Origin: Candidatus Methanoperedentaceae archaeon GB37
Lineage (GTDB): Archaea > Halobacteriota > Methanosarcinia > Methanosarcinales > EX4572-44
Reading direction: 5' to 3'
DNA: 64,000 bases
Assembly (NCBI GenBank): GCA_905171695.1
Contig: LR991653.1
Coordinates: 214,258-278,257, forward strand
Below are positions 27,521 to 36,520 of the stretch, in pieces. Positions within the stretch are counted from its first letter, which is position 1; each line of letters opens with the position of its first letter. The notes beneath the pieces were generated by a model, which saw only the letters and a list, made by a program, of their open reading frames with translations, had not been told where the DNA came from and did no database searches. The translations under genes were made by a program, and so were the position numbers.

Positions 27521-28579
27521 ATGAAACGGGATAAAAATATCTTTAATCTAAGTTTTAAAGATAGATCAGAATTGTTGAATGAATGTAGAAGATTAATTAG
27601 TAAATCTGAAGTATTGGATCCGATATTACAAGAAATAAAAAATTTAAAAAGAGGTGAGGTCACGCCTGAGTCTACATTGAGGAGGTCTGAGATTGGAAGC
27701 TGTTTCACTTCTGAGATTCAACAGATTTTCAACTATATCTATAACCATAGAATTGTGATTGATGAAGAGATCGAAAGTGAATTGAGTGAGATTATAAGAA
27801 AGGCAGATGCAGTATTAAGAGAGAATATCGTTTTACAATCCAAGCCACCAATAGATGTGATCAAATTTGAGAATGTTCCTGTGAGATACTCGCATAGCCC
27901 TTCTGGGGGTAGGGAGCAGAGATGGGGCTATGGACTGCATAAACGACCAACAACAGAGCAAGGGTATTCAATCACCATGGCGCTTATGCCGCCCAGATAT
28001 ATTCAGAGCTACCATAATCACACCATATCTGAGTATACTCTATCACTGGATAAGGAAACAGTGGGTTTTTATTGTGATGGAGAATATAAACGGGAGAAGG
28101 TGGCTCATAGAGATGAAATAATATATTTCTCTGCAACCACTCCGCACACTCTCTGCAATCCTACCGATTCCTTCTCCAGAAATATCACAGTAAAACGCCC
28201 AACCGGGCTCGTGGATTGGAGACCTATTAACAACCTACACCCAGTAAAAAGTATTGGTTCCAAGATTTTAACAGGAGAACGATCACCGCTGGAGGTAGAA
28301 CGTGGAACTATTATTGGAACCAAGATATTTTTCACTATTAAAGACGAATACTACGATTATGAATTAAAAATATTAGAAATAAAAGAAAATTCTATAATGA
28401 ATTGTATGTACAACGAGGATAAATACTTCTTAGTGGTTGAAGGAGAACTTCTGATCTCATCTGGAGATATTAAAAAAGATTGCAACAAGAACGATTATAT
28501 TGTAATCGATGAAGACACAAACTTTAAGATTGAAACCAAAACAGAGACAAAACTGTATACTGTAAAGATCAGAACATAA
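27521..28579 (+). CDS. Cupin-fold protein, probably two cupin domains, unknown function
   Basis: 352 residues. After an N-terminal helical region (about 1-110), the first cupin shows SYHNHTISEYTL (His-x-His and Glu metal ligands), then a conserved THRDEI-like turn and TPHTLCN. The second half (about 255-350) has cupin-like beta repeats without clear ligands. Codons are strongly A/T-biased compared with flanking core genes and the gene is bordered by decayed transposons, which suggests horizontal acquisition. No frameshift is visible. I do not recognise the specific enzyme; sugar-isomerase-like or dioxygenase-like roles are both possible. Confidence 0.65.
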   Translation: MKRDKNIFNLSFKDRSELLNECRRLISKSEVLDPILQEIKNLKRGEVTPESTLRRSEIGSCFTSEIQQIFNYIYNHRIVIDEEIESELSEIIRKADAVLRENIVLQSKPPIDVIKFENVPVRYSHSPSGGREQRWGYGLHKRPTTEQGYSITMALMPPRYIQSYHNHTISEYTLSLDKETVGFYCDGEYKREKVAHRDEIIYFSATTPHTLCNPTDSFSRNITVKRPTGLVDWRPINNLHPVKSIGSKILTGERSPLEVERGTIIGTKIFFTIKDEYYDYELKILEIKENSIMNCMYNEDKYFLVVEGELLISSGDIKKDCNKNDYIVIDEDTNFKIETKTETKLYTVKIRT

Positions 28580-28679
28580 AGAGGATACAGGTGCAGCAGA
28601 ATGTATTCACCACTCAAAGTCCTCTATTGTTTCTTTGGGACGATAGTTTGACATACCATCATCGATATATTCTCGCTTT

Positions 28680-30500
28680 ATGAGTGGTTCTTCTTCTGAG
28701 CTTGTGATCGTTCCTGATACAAGCGTGGTCGTCGATGGCAGGATCACCGCGAAGATTAGAGATGGTTCTTATAAGGGCGCGGTTTTACTGGTTCCAGAGG
28801 CTGTTGTGGCTGAGCTTGAGGCGCAGGCGAATAGAGGGAGGGAGGCTGGTTTTAATGGTCTGATCGAGCTTCAAGAGCTTGTTGAGCTCTCAAAGAAGGG
28901 TTTTGTGAGGTTAGAGTATGTTGGACGGCGCCCGGGCATCGATGATGTGAAGCTTGCCTCTGGTGGTGAGATCGATGCGTTGATCCGTGAGACTGCTATA
29001 GAGCATGGGGCGCTGCTCGTCACGAGTGACCGGATTCAGGCAGAGGTTGGTAGAGCCAAGGGTCTGAGGGTTGAGTATCTCCCGCCGGAGCGTGAAGAGC
29101 CTCTGCCACTGGGGATAGAGGAGTACTTCACAGAGGACACGCTCTCGGTCCACCTGAAGGAGGGTGCGGTGCCGCTTGCAAAACGTGGTAGTGTCGGCGA
29201 TCAAACGCTTGTCAAGATCGGTGATCTCCCGCTTGACTGTGATCTTCTGAGAGGATTGGCGCGTGAGATTCTTGAACGGTCGAAGAGGGATAAAGATGGC
29301 TTTGTGGAGATCGATCATGGTGGTGCAACGGTCGTTCAACTCGGAAGTATGCGTATTGCAATCACTCGCCCCCCATTCTCTGATGGTTTGGAGATAACCG
29401 CTGTGAGACCTGTTGCAAAGGTGAATCTTGAGGATTACAGGCTTGGTAGCGTCCTTGAGAGACGAATAACGAGTAAACGGCGCGGTGTGCTGATTGCAGG
29501 ACCTCCAGGCTCTGGCAAGTCCACACTTGCAGGGAGCATCGCAGAGCACCTGATGAACGATGGCTATATCGTGAAGACGATCGAGTCCCCAAGGGACTTG
29601 CAGGTGCCTCCTGGAATCACTCAGTACTCGCCTTTGAACGGTGATGTGAGGAAGACGGCTGAGGTGCTCTTGCTTGTTCGCCCTGACTACACGATCCACG
29701 ACGAGGTGCGCAGCACCCGTGACTTCGAGGTCTTCTCAGATATGCGGCTTGCCGGTGTTGGCATGATAGGTGTGATCCATGCGTCCCGTGCAATAGATGC
29801 AATCCAGCGTTTTATCGGGCGCCTGGAGCTTGGTGTGATACCGCAGGTGGTTGACACAGTGATCTACCTTGAAGCAGGAGAGGTTGTGAAGGTCTACGAG
29901 CTCAGGTTCACTGTGAAGGTTCCGAGCGGGATGTTCGAAGAGGATCTTGCGCGCCCCACGATCCTCGTCGAGGACTTCGAGACTGGTGCTCCGGAGTACG
30001 AGATATACTCGTATGGCGAGCAGGTGATCGTGATGCCTGTTGAACCAGAGGAGGCAATGGTGGACGAAGAGATGGCAAGAGCTTTGCACGCAGAGGTTAA
30101 GAAGCATGTAAGAGGGCCCTTTGAGGTGAAGATGGTATCGCCAAAGAGGGGTGTTATACTCTGCCGAGACTCTGACGTCCCAATCCTCGTCGGCAGGAAG
30201 GGGCGTAACATCGAGAGTATGGAGAGGCGCCTCGGTATCCGATTGGACGTAAGACCGACCGGGAAGAGATTATCAGACGAGGACGAAGGCGCAGATATCG
30301 AGTTCGAGACAACAAAGAAACACCTCCTCTTGCACCTGCCTGAGTTCGCAGGTGAAGTGGTCGAGATCTTCATAGATGATCTACCTGTGTTAACAGCAGC
30401 GGTTGGGCGAAGAGGATATATACGCATCCCAAGGAAGAGTCAACAGGCAACTCTACTCTATCGAGCAATAAAAGAGGATAAAAAGATCACGATACGCTGA
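28680..30500 (+). CDS. PINA-like PIN domain / hexameric ATPase / KH protein
   Basis: 606 residues. The N-terminal PIN domain has the acidic set VPDTSVVVDGR, VVAELEA, GEIDALIRE and TSDRI. The central PilT/VirB11-like ATPase has Walker A GPPGSGKST near residue 278, and the Walker B-like region RPDYTIHDEV. A C-terminal KH-like domain reads ILVGRKGRNIESMERRLGI. The same architecture is that of PINA, studied in Sulfolobus as a Holliday-junction branch-migration ATPase working with Hjc. The start at 28680 is supported by a TATA-like run just upstream; no strong ribosome binding site. Confidence 0.85.
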   Translation: MSGSSSELVIVPDTSVVVDGRITAKIRDGSYKGAVLLVPEAVVAELEAQANRGREAGFNGLIELQELVELSKKGFVRLEYVGRRPGIDDVKLASGGEIDALIRETAIEHGALLVTSDRIQAEVGRAKGLRVEYLPPEREEPLPLGIEEYFTEDTLSVHLKEGAVPLAKRGSVGDQTLVKIGDLPLDCDLLRGLAREILERSKRDKDGFVEIDHGGATVVQLGSMRIAITRPPFSDGLEITAVRPVAKVNLEDYRLGSVLERRITSKRRGVLIAGPPGSGKSTLAGSIAEHLMNDGYIVKTIESPRDLQVPPGITQYSPLNGDVRKTAEVLLLVRPDYTIHDEVRSTRDFEVFSDMRLAGVGMIGVIHASRAIDAIQRFIGRLELGVIPQVVDTVIYLEAGEVVKVYELRFTVKVPSGMFEEDLARPTILVEDFETGAPEYEIYSYGEQVIVMPVEPEEAMVDEEMARALHAEVKKHVRGPFEVKMVSPKRGVILCRDSDVPILVGRKGRNIESMERRLGIRLDVRPTGKRLSDEDEGADIEFETTKKHLLLHLPEFAGEVVEIFIDDLPVLTAAVGRRGYIRIPRKSQQATLLYRAIKEDKKITIR

Positions 30501-30627
30501 TTCCACTTGAAAGGTGTGCCGTGGTGGAGAGTGGTGGACAAGTGAATATTCTGGGTTAATTATTAATGCATAAAGTATCATATCTTCCTCCGAGTAAAGC
30601 AAGGATTTTCTTGAGGATTTCGATACG

Positions 30628-31707
30628 ATGAGATTGTCAATTGAGATCGGCAGGATTATGGGCATACCTATCAGGCTTCATATAACCTTATTACTTGTCC
30701 TGCCGCTCTTTGCATATATCTTTTCAACAAATGAGGAGTTCGGCTTCGCTGGAGTCCCGTCCGAGAGCCTCAGATATCTCCTCTCATTCACTGCAACCAT
30801 CGCCATCTTCATCTCCATCCTTCTTCACGAGCTTTCACACTCTGTAGTTGCACTGCGAAAGGGACTGGAGGTTAAGAGCATCACACTCTTCCTCTTTGGT
30901 GGACTCGCCTCAATTGAGGATATACCGAAGAATCCAGCCTTCGAGTTCAAGATGGCACTTCATGGACCACTTGCAAGCCTCGGTATCGGACTTGTACTGA
31001 TTGCCATCCATTATGGATTGCTCAAAGTTCTTGGAGAGAGCATGTATAATTTCTTTGAGATCGTCGGGATAATTAACATCGTCTTATTCATCTTCAACAT
31101 GATTCCAGCGTTCCCGATGGATGGCGGCCGGGTGCTTCGTGCATGGCTTGCATCCCGCATGAGCTATATCGAAGCCACGAAGAAAGCTGTGGCAATCGGC
31201 CAGGTGCTTGCCGTTGCGATGGGAATCTTCGGACTCCTCGGTTACAACCCATGGCTGGTTCTGATCGCCTTCTTCATCTACATCGGAGCATCGGAAGAGG
31301 GCAAGGCCACCGAGATGACAGTTCCACTCGAGGGCGTGAGAGTATCCGATCTGATGACAAGAGATGTTATCACAGTCCCGTCCAGCATGAGTGTGAGCGA
31401 ACTTGTTGATCTGATGCTTGAGAAGAAACACATGGGCTACCCGGTGGTGGAGGATCACGAACTCGTAGGGGTTGTTACCTTCACCGATGTCCAGAAGATT
31501 CCACACGAAAGACGAGACGAGTTCAAGGTAAGAGACATAATGACCCGGAACATAATATCGGTCCAGACGGACGATCCAGCAGAGATCGCACTCCGACTAC
31601 TCTTCACACACAACATCGGACACGTCCTCGTGATGAACAAAAACCACCTCGTCGGAATCGTCTCTCGAACCGACGTCTTGCGCGCAGCCCAGATTCTTGG
31701 ATCGTGA
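30628..31707 (+). CDS. Site-2-type intramembrane metalloprotease (M50) with CBS pair
   Basis: 359 residues. The zinc site HELSH is near residue 69 and the second site NMIPAFPMDGGR near residue 155, in a six-helix membrane domain. Two CBS motifs follow (about residues 235-290 and 300-355). CBS pairs bind adenine nucleotides, so the protease may respond to cell energy state. Substrate unknown. The TraB gene follows after 6 bases, suggesting an operon of membrane regulators. Confidence 0.92.
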   Translation: MRLSIEIGRIMGIPIRLHITLLLVLPLFAYIFSTNEEFGFAGVPSESLRYLLSFTATIAIFISILLHELSHSVVALRKGLEVKSITLFLFGGLASIEDIPKNPAFEFKMALHGPLASLGIGLVLIAIHYGLLKVLGESMYNFFEIVGIINIVLFIFNMIPAFPMDGGRVLRAWLASRMSYIEATKKAVAIGQVLAVAMGIFGLLGYNPWLVLIAFFIYIGASEEGKATEMTVPLEGVRVSDLMTRDVITVPSSMSVSELVDLMLEKKHMGYPVVEDHELVGVVTFTDVQKIPHERRDEFKVRDIMTRNIISVQTDDPAEIALRLLFTHNIGHVLVMNKNHLVGIVSRTDVLRAAQILGS

Positions 31708-31713
31708 TAAGAG

Positions 31714-32976
31714 TTGACAGAATACAGTGCAAGCACAACAGTAACACCCCATACTAGACGAGGCATACTCGTCATCGGAACGGCACACGTCTCCCAGAAG
31801 AGCATCGACGAGGTTAACGAGATAATCGAGAAGGTGCACCCTGACATCGTAGCCATTGAACTCTGCCAAGCAAGGTACAGAGCCCTTCGAGGAGAAGAAG
31901 AGACAAGAGAGATACCTGTAAGAGAACTCCTAAGCGGAGATAAATTCTACCACTTCATGATCCACTGGCTTCTCTCATACGTACAGAAGAAGATCGGAAC
32001 AGAGATGGGCGTGGAACCAGGAACCGAGATGCTCTCCGCAATCAAAAAAGCAGAAGAGATCGGAGCCCAGATCGCGCTCGTCGACCGCGACATCCAGATA
32101 ACACTCCAACGATTCTGGTCAAAGATGAAACTATTTGAAAAGATCAAGATGATCTTCGCGCTCATCACAGCAACACTTGGAATCGGAGGCGGAGAGAAGA
32201 TAGATGCTGACAAGATAACCGAAGGCGACATGGTAACACAACTCGTAGAAGAACTCCGAAGATACACACCAACTGCCGCAGAAGTCTTGATCGACGAACG
32301 CGACGCTTACATTGCAAAAAACCTGATAGAACTCTCACAACATGGATGCGTAGTAGCAGTCGTCGGCGCAGGACACAGAGCAGGAATACAAAAATACCTC
32401 GAAGACCCAAGAGAACTGCCCAATATAGAGACCCTAACAACCGTAGAGAGAAAACGATTCAACATACTCAAAATCACAACGACACTCATGATCGGAATAG
32501 CTATCCTACTTCTCGCATCAATGATACTCTTCGGAGAAATCTCCCCTGCCACAATGATAACAGCCCTCGCCTACCTCTTCATAACACAAGGAATACTATC
32601 AGCGACAGGAGTTATCATAGCAAGAGGACACCCACTATCAGCGCTCACAGCCTTCAGCCTCGCATGGTTCGGATTCATCAACCCATTCCTCGCCATCGGC
32701 TGGATCGCCGGACTCGTAGAAGCCTACTTCCGCCCACCCACACACGACGACTTCAAAAACCTAACCCACGCAGAAAACTTCAAAGAACTGATGCAGAACA
32801 AGCTATTCCGAATAATACTCGTAGCAGCACTCGCAAACATCGGAAGCATGCTCGGAACCTTCGTAGCCATACCACTCCTCGTGAGCTACCTCCACATACC
32901 AAACCCAATCGACATAATAAAGATAGCAATCAAAAACACAATGAACATACTCTACTGCCTCATCTCACCTAAATAG
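31714..32976 (+). CDS. TraB/PrgY family membrane protein
   Basis: 420 residues, TTG start. The N-terminal domain has the family signatures IGTAHVSQKS, the EL/R motif VAIELCQARY, VDRDIQITLQRFW and VVGAGHRAGI. Four to five membrane helices make the C-terminal third (about residues 260-415). Bacterial PrgY interferes with a peptide pheromone; archaeal members are uncharacterised, with a Glu/His-rich domain that may be a metallopeptidase. Codon usage is more A-ending than the neighbouring protease gene. Confidence 0.85.
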   Translation: MTEYSASTTVTPHTRRGILVIGTAHVSQKSIDEVNEIIEKVHPDIVAIELCQARYRALRGEEETREIPVRELLSGDKFYHFMIHWLLSYVQKKIGTEMGVEPGTEMLSAIKKAEEIGAQIALVDRDIQITLQRFWSKMKLFEKIKMIFALITATLGIGGGEKIDADKITEGDMVTQLVEELRRYTPTAAEVLIDERDAYIAKNLIELSQHGCVVAVVGAGHRAGIQKYLEDPRELPNIETLTTVERKRFNILKITTTLMIGIAILLLASMILFGEISPATMITALAYLFITQGILSATGVIIARGHPLSALTAFSLAWFGFINPFLAIGWIAGLVEAYFRPPTHDDFKNLTHAENFKELMQNKLFRIILVAALANIGSMLGTFVAIPLLVSYLHIPNPIDIIKIAIKNTMNILYCLISPK

Positions 32977-33094
32977 CCCACAACTCTCATCAGACAAAAA
33001 CTTCAGAAGTCTCAGAAGACGCGGTTCATCTTATCCACATTCACAAAATTTTTATATTTTTTGAATTATATATTTTGTTTGTCAGGTGATCTCT

Positions 33095-33550
33095 GTGGAC
33101 TACAAGATAACAGGTGATAAGTCTGCAACTGGTGACAGTGAAACTAGATGCTGGTGAGCAAAGATGAGCATGAAAGCCAAGATGAAAGGCGGCTTGCTCA
33201 AGGCGATCGGCCGTAAGTTTGCAGGTGAGACGATGTTCTTAACAGAATTCACTCCCACGAGCGGTGAAGGACTTGTGGCATTCGGTGGCAATGTACATGG
33301 CAAGATAAAACCGATAGAGCTTGGAGAAAAGAGGGAGTTCATAGTCCAGAAGGATGCATTCCTCTGTGCCGAGGATACAGTGGATCTGAGCGTGGCATTC
33401 CAGCGAAGGCTGGGATCCGTCTTCTTCGGAGGTGAAGGTTTTATCCTGGAGCGGCTCACTGGCAGAGGCACAGCTTTCATTCATGCATGCGGCGATTTTG
33501 TGGAATTTGAATGGGAGGTGAAAAAAGAGGAGGTGAAAAAAGAAAAATGA
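33095..33550 (+). pseudogene. AIM24-family gene, truncated and frameshifted
   Basis: A GGTGAT ribosome binding site leads to GTG 33095 (DYKITGDKSA, the family's N-terminus). Two frameshifts then pass through TVKLDAGEQ before the main open frame at 33164. That frame keeps KMKGGLLKAIGRKFAGET, FTPTSGEGLVAFGG and GGEGFILERLTGRG. The segment that usually reads AEAGAMVYM is missing, and the C-terminal quarter is replaced by a short KKEEVKKEK tail. A 128-residue product from the ATG at 33164 could still be made, so partial function cannot be excluded. AIM24 proteins have a double beta-barrel fold of unclear role. Confidence 0.65.
33519..33546 (+). repeat. Tandem direct repeat carrying a ribosome binding site
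   Basis: GAGGTGAAAAAAGA occurs twice in succession, giving two GAGGTG boxes just before the ATG at 33547. It also encodes the repeated EVKKEEVKKEK tail of the AIM24 remnant. It couples translation of the next gene to the remnant, or provides a spare ribosome binding site. Confidence 0.6.
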
Positions 33551-34167
33551 CCAAAGTACAAATTGAAGATATTGAATTAGACCTTACAAAGCTTAATAAG
33601 AAGCTGTACGAACTGCCGAAAAAAGTTCTGAAATATTTAAATGATTATTTGCTTCCAGATGAAGACATTGAACTGTCGTTAAGAGGTGCATGGGGTACGG
33701 AACGACGAGGATCCCAAACTGGCGATAAAGCATCTGGTGAATTTTTATTTTTTGACCAGAGTGCTGCAACAAAGGCATTTCGGGGATATCAATGGCTGAT
33801 AATTTGGGGATATTCATGGTTGGTGATAACAAATAAAAGACTTATTATGACCACAAAAGGAATAATGACCACTGAAACGAGAGATTTCACCTACGATAAA
33901 ATCTCTTCGGTAGATTATGAAAAGGGATTTCTAACAGATCGGCTGACTATTCACGCGATGAGTTCAGTTGAAGATATATTCTTTTATAAGAACGTAGTAA
34001 GTGTTTCAAGAAAACTCCCTGCTATAATTCGTTCTCGAATAGATAGAGCAGCTAAAAAGACCGAGCTAGGACCACCGAGTGAAAATCCATTAAAAATTCT
34101 TAAAATGCGCTTGGCGAGAGGTGAAATATCAAAGGAAGAATTTGAGGATTTGAAACACCTATTATAA
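33547..34167 (+). CDS. PH-like domain protein with C-terminal SHOCT motif
   Basis: 206 residues from ATG 33547, overlapping the upstream stop (ATGA). The middle (about residues 85-165) has a bacterial PH-like pattern, WLVITNKRLIMTTKG then TRDFTYDKISSVDYEKG, as in membrane-associated PH proteins. The last 30 residues (PLKILKMRLARGEISKEEF) are a clear SHOCT motif, a short oligomerisation segment. There is no membrane segment. AT-rich like other genes of this accessory zone. Role unknown. Confidence 0.75.
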   Translation: MTKVQIEDIELDLTKLNKKLYELPKKVLKYLNDYLLPDEDIELSLRGAWGTERRGSQTGDKASGEFLFFDQSAATKAFRGYQWLIIWGYSWLVITNKRLIMTTKGIMTTETRDFTYDKISSVDYEKGFLTDRLTIHAMSSVEDIFFYKNVVSVSRKLPAIIRSRIDRAAKKTELGPPSENPLKILKMRLARGEISKEEFEDLKHLL

Positions 34168-34183
34168 TTTTGGCTACAAAAAC

Positions 34184-34197
34184 GGGACCCGTCCACT
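34184..34197. repeat. Copy of an IS6-like element end next to IS481
   Basis: GGGACCCGTCCAC here also occurs at 36975-36987, where it forms one end of the IS6-like remnant. Here it abuts the IS481 fragment directly, so IS481 seems to have inserted into, or recombined with, a second IS6-like element whose body is gone. Confidence 0.5.
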
Positions 34198-35008
34198 GTG
34201 TAGTCCTGAAATTTTTGACCTTATAAACCCTACCTCTCATTCCCAACCACCTCATCAAAAAGCTTGAATGCAACACCTAACCTTGCTTCTACCGGCAACC
34301 TGCCCCAGAAGGCATCTTCAGGGGTTTGGAGATGGTGTTTGGTATCCAGGCTCTCGTGGAATCTGACGTTGTTATACCAGTAAACGAAGTCATCCAAGAT
34401 CTCAAAATCGTCTCTATACCTGTTGTAACAGTCAAAGAGCTTCTCTATCTTACCATTCGTCTGTGGATGCTTTATCCTGGATGTTATCAGCTTTATACCC
34501 AATGAATCAAGATGGCTTTTGAACCTGCTCTCCCATTCTTTTCTGTCACCTTTTCTGTGAGCTCCGAACTCACTTCCATTGTCTGAGATCAGCTCTTCTA
34601 AAGGCATGATGTCCCAGTAATCCTCAACAAGCTTATCTACCAAAGCTATGCTGTTTTCAGTGTTTGCATTCTGAAATTCTCCTGCTGCAAGGATCTTCCT
34701 TGATGCATCATCTAAGATTGCACAGAACTTTATCCCATCCTTATCGAACCGTCAATATGCCCTGCTGACATCGAATGCTCCCTCTCGTATCTTATGTATG
34801 GCTTTCTTCTCCTTTTCTTCCTTGGTTCTTCCTTTGCCAATCCTTCTTCAAGCAAGTATTTGTGGATGCGATTGTGAGGGATGTAGATGCCATATACTTG
34901 CTCTATTACCTTCTCCAGTCTCCTTGCTCCAAGTTTGTATTTCATTTTTGCTTCTCTTACTATTTCCTTCTCCTCCTCGCTTAATTCTTTCACCTTTCTT
35001 CCCCTCTT
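34198..35008 (-). mobile_element. Truncated, inactive IS481-family copy
   Basis: It begins with the same terminus as the full copy next door (GTGTAGTCCTGAAATTTTTG). It runs through the same transposase sequence, but ends abruptly inside the N-terminal helix-turn-helix part, where the full copy starts. It lacks the other terminal repeat and about 57 N-terminal residues. One base is missing near 34748 relative to the intact copy, so the reading frame is broken. About a dozen further differences are visible along its length. Confidence 0.85.
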
Positions 35009-36031
35009 GTGTAGTCCTGAAATTTTTGACCTTATAAACCCTACCTCTCATTCCCAACCACCTCATCAAAAAGCTTGAATGCAACACCTAACCTTGCTTC
35101 TACCGGCAACCTGCCCCAGAAGGCATCTTCAGGGGTTTGGAGATGGTGTTTGGTATCCAGGCTCTCGTGGAATCTGACGTTGTTATACCAGTAAACGAAG
35201 TCATCCAAGATCTCAAAATCGTCTCTATACCTGCTATAACAGTCAAAGAGCTTCTCTATCTTACCATTCGTCTGTGGATGCTTTATCCTGGATGTTATCA
35301 GCTTTATACCCAGGGATTCAAGGTGACGCTTGAATCTGCTGTCCCATTCTTTTCTGTCACCTTTTCTGTGAGCTCCAAACTCACTTCCATTGTCTGAGAT
35401 CAGCTCTTCTAAAGGCATGATGCCCCAGTAATCCTCAACAAGCTTATCTACCAAAGCTATGCTGTTTTCAGTGTTTGCATTCTGAAATTCTCCTGCTGCA
35501 AGGATCTTCCTTGATGCATCGTCAATGATTGCACAGAACTTTATTCCATCCTTCTCAAACCAGTCAATATGCCCTGCTGACATCGAATGCTCCCTCTCGT
35601 ATCTTATGTATGGCTTTCTTCTCCTTTTCTTCCTTGGTTCTTCCTTTGCCAATCCTTCTTCAAGCAAGTATTTGTGGATGCGATTGTGAGGGATGTAGAT
35701 GCCATATACTTGCTCTATTACCTTCTCCAGTCTCCTTGCTCCAAGTTTGTATTTCATTTTTGCTTCTCTTACTATTTCCTTCTCCTCCTCGCTTAATTCT
35801 TTCACCTTTCTTCCCCTCTTTCTTATTGGCAAATACTCTCCCTGTGTGAGCCAGCAAGACCATACCCTCTTGACCGTTGAAACGCTGACCCTCATCTCAA
35901 ACGCTATCTCTCTGTTGCTCTTTCCTCTTCTCTTGTGTCGCACGATGTACCTTACCTTCTTCTCTGTTAGTCTGCCGTAATCCATCAGTTGTTTGAAGGT
36001 ATTTAAAGTCAAATTTTTTGGGACTATACAC
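35009..36031 (-). mobile_element. Complete IS481-family insertion sequence
   Basis: About 1023 bases. One end reads GTGTAGTCCTGAAA and the other, reverse-complemented, reads GTGTATAGTCCCAAAA; these imperfect inverted repeats begin with TGT, usual for IS481. It carries a single intact transposase. No clear target duplication can be seen because the left flank is the truncated copy of the same element. Confidence 0.85.
35041..35985 (-). CDS. IS481-family transposase
   Basis: 314 residues from ATG 35985 (MDYGRLTEKKVRY). An N-terminal helix-turn-helix (SNREIAFEMRVSVSTVKRVW) is followed by a linker of KKRRRKP type. The integrase core has the catalytic triad: Asp in GHIDWFEKD, Asp in ISDNGSEFG, Glu in HPQTNGKIEKLF. 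A C-terminal YWYNNVRFHESL segment closes it, as is normal for this family. The frame is intact, so the element may be active. The frame stays open upstream of this ATG to 36165 but that stretch lies outside the IS. Confidence 0.92.
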   Translation of the reverse strand: MDYGRLTEKKVRYIVRHKRRGKSNREIAFEMRVSVSTVKRVWSCWLTQGEYLPIRKRGRKVKELSEEEKEIVREAKMKYKLGARRLEKVIEQVYGIYIPHNRIHKYLLEEGLAKEEPRKKRRRKPYIRYEREHSMSAGHIDWFEKDGIKFCAIIDDASRKILAAGEFQNANTENSIALVDKLVEDYWGIMPLEELISDNGSEFGAHRKGDRKEWDSRFKRHLESLGIKLITSRIKHPQTNGKIEKLFDCYSRYRDDFEILDDFVYWYNNVRFHESLDTKHHLQTPEDAFWGRLPVEARLGVAFKLFDEVVGNER

Positions 36032-36319
36032 TGAAAATTCGTGAAGAAAAGAAAGATATAGAGAATTTCGTTGATATTGTTAGAGAGGAAATCTACAAGA
36101 AATAAAATGTGCCCTTCGCCCACGACTTCTCCACTCCACTTCGTTTCGCTCCGACCACGTTGCACTTTCGCTATAGCTCAGGGCGTTGAACAGACATTAA
36201 ACGACTCGGCTCTTGCAGAGCTTCGACCCAAACTTTGCCTAACGGCAAAGCTTCGTTTAATGCCATATTATCGGAAATTGCTTAAAGCTAGACATACCAA
36301 ATAATAGCGAGGTTGAAAT
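36032..36319. other. Intergenic stretch with a protein C-terminus remnant and palindromic DNA
   Basis: Just right of IS481 a frame reads KIREEKKDIENFVDIVREEI then KK and TAA (36035-36105): the tail of a gene apparently cut off by the insertion. After it comes a GC-rich, CTTCG/CTCC-rich stretch of unusual composition with strong palindromes (see 36195-36262). No intact gene is seen. Confidence 0.45.
36195..36262. repeat. Nested palindromic element
   Basis: CATTAAACGA (36195-36204) pairs exactly with TCGTTTAATG (36253-36262). Inside, CTTTGCC (36234-36240) pairs with GGCAAAG (36244-36250). Its composition (CTTCG-rich) differs from both flanks. A second stretch of similar character lies at about 36850-36925. 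It could be a small non-autonomous mobile element, a recombination site or a structured RNA. Confidence 0.5.
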
Positions 36320-36520
36320 ATGGAAGTGAAGAAATTAATTTTAAAGGAAATCGAAAAGATTCCTGAACAGTATCTCACAGAGAGATATTGGATTTTATAC
36401 GCTTTTTAGAGACAAAAGCGATGGAAGAAAAGATGGGGACTGCAATCATAAGCGAAACATCCCTTAAGAAAGATTGGCTATAAACCTGAGGAGGATGAAG
36501 CTTGGCAAGATTTGTAAAGG
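36320..36520 (+). pseudogene. Decayed antitoxin gene (DUF2281/AbrB-partner type)
   Basis: From ATG 36320: MEVKKLILKEIEKIPEQYL, then after a frameshift ILDFIRFLETKAMEEKMGT, then after a second shift KPEEDEAWQDL and TAA. The pieces match the layout of small antitoxins encoded before MazF-like toxins. A GAGGAGG within its end is the ribosome binding site for the toxin gene. Two frameshifts make it non-functional as read. Confidence 0.6.

Noticed and set aside
32346..32972. A 208-codon Arg/His/Thr-rich frame inside the TraB gene
   Set aside because: Composition is extreme and it overlaps a well-supported gene in another frame; an out-of-frame shadow.
36165..36190. tRNA-like stretch (CTATAGCTCAGGGCG)
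   Set aside because: The D-arm-like word occurs but there is no acceptor stem, anticodon arm or TTCGA loop at the proper spacing.
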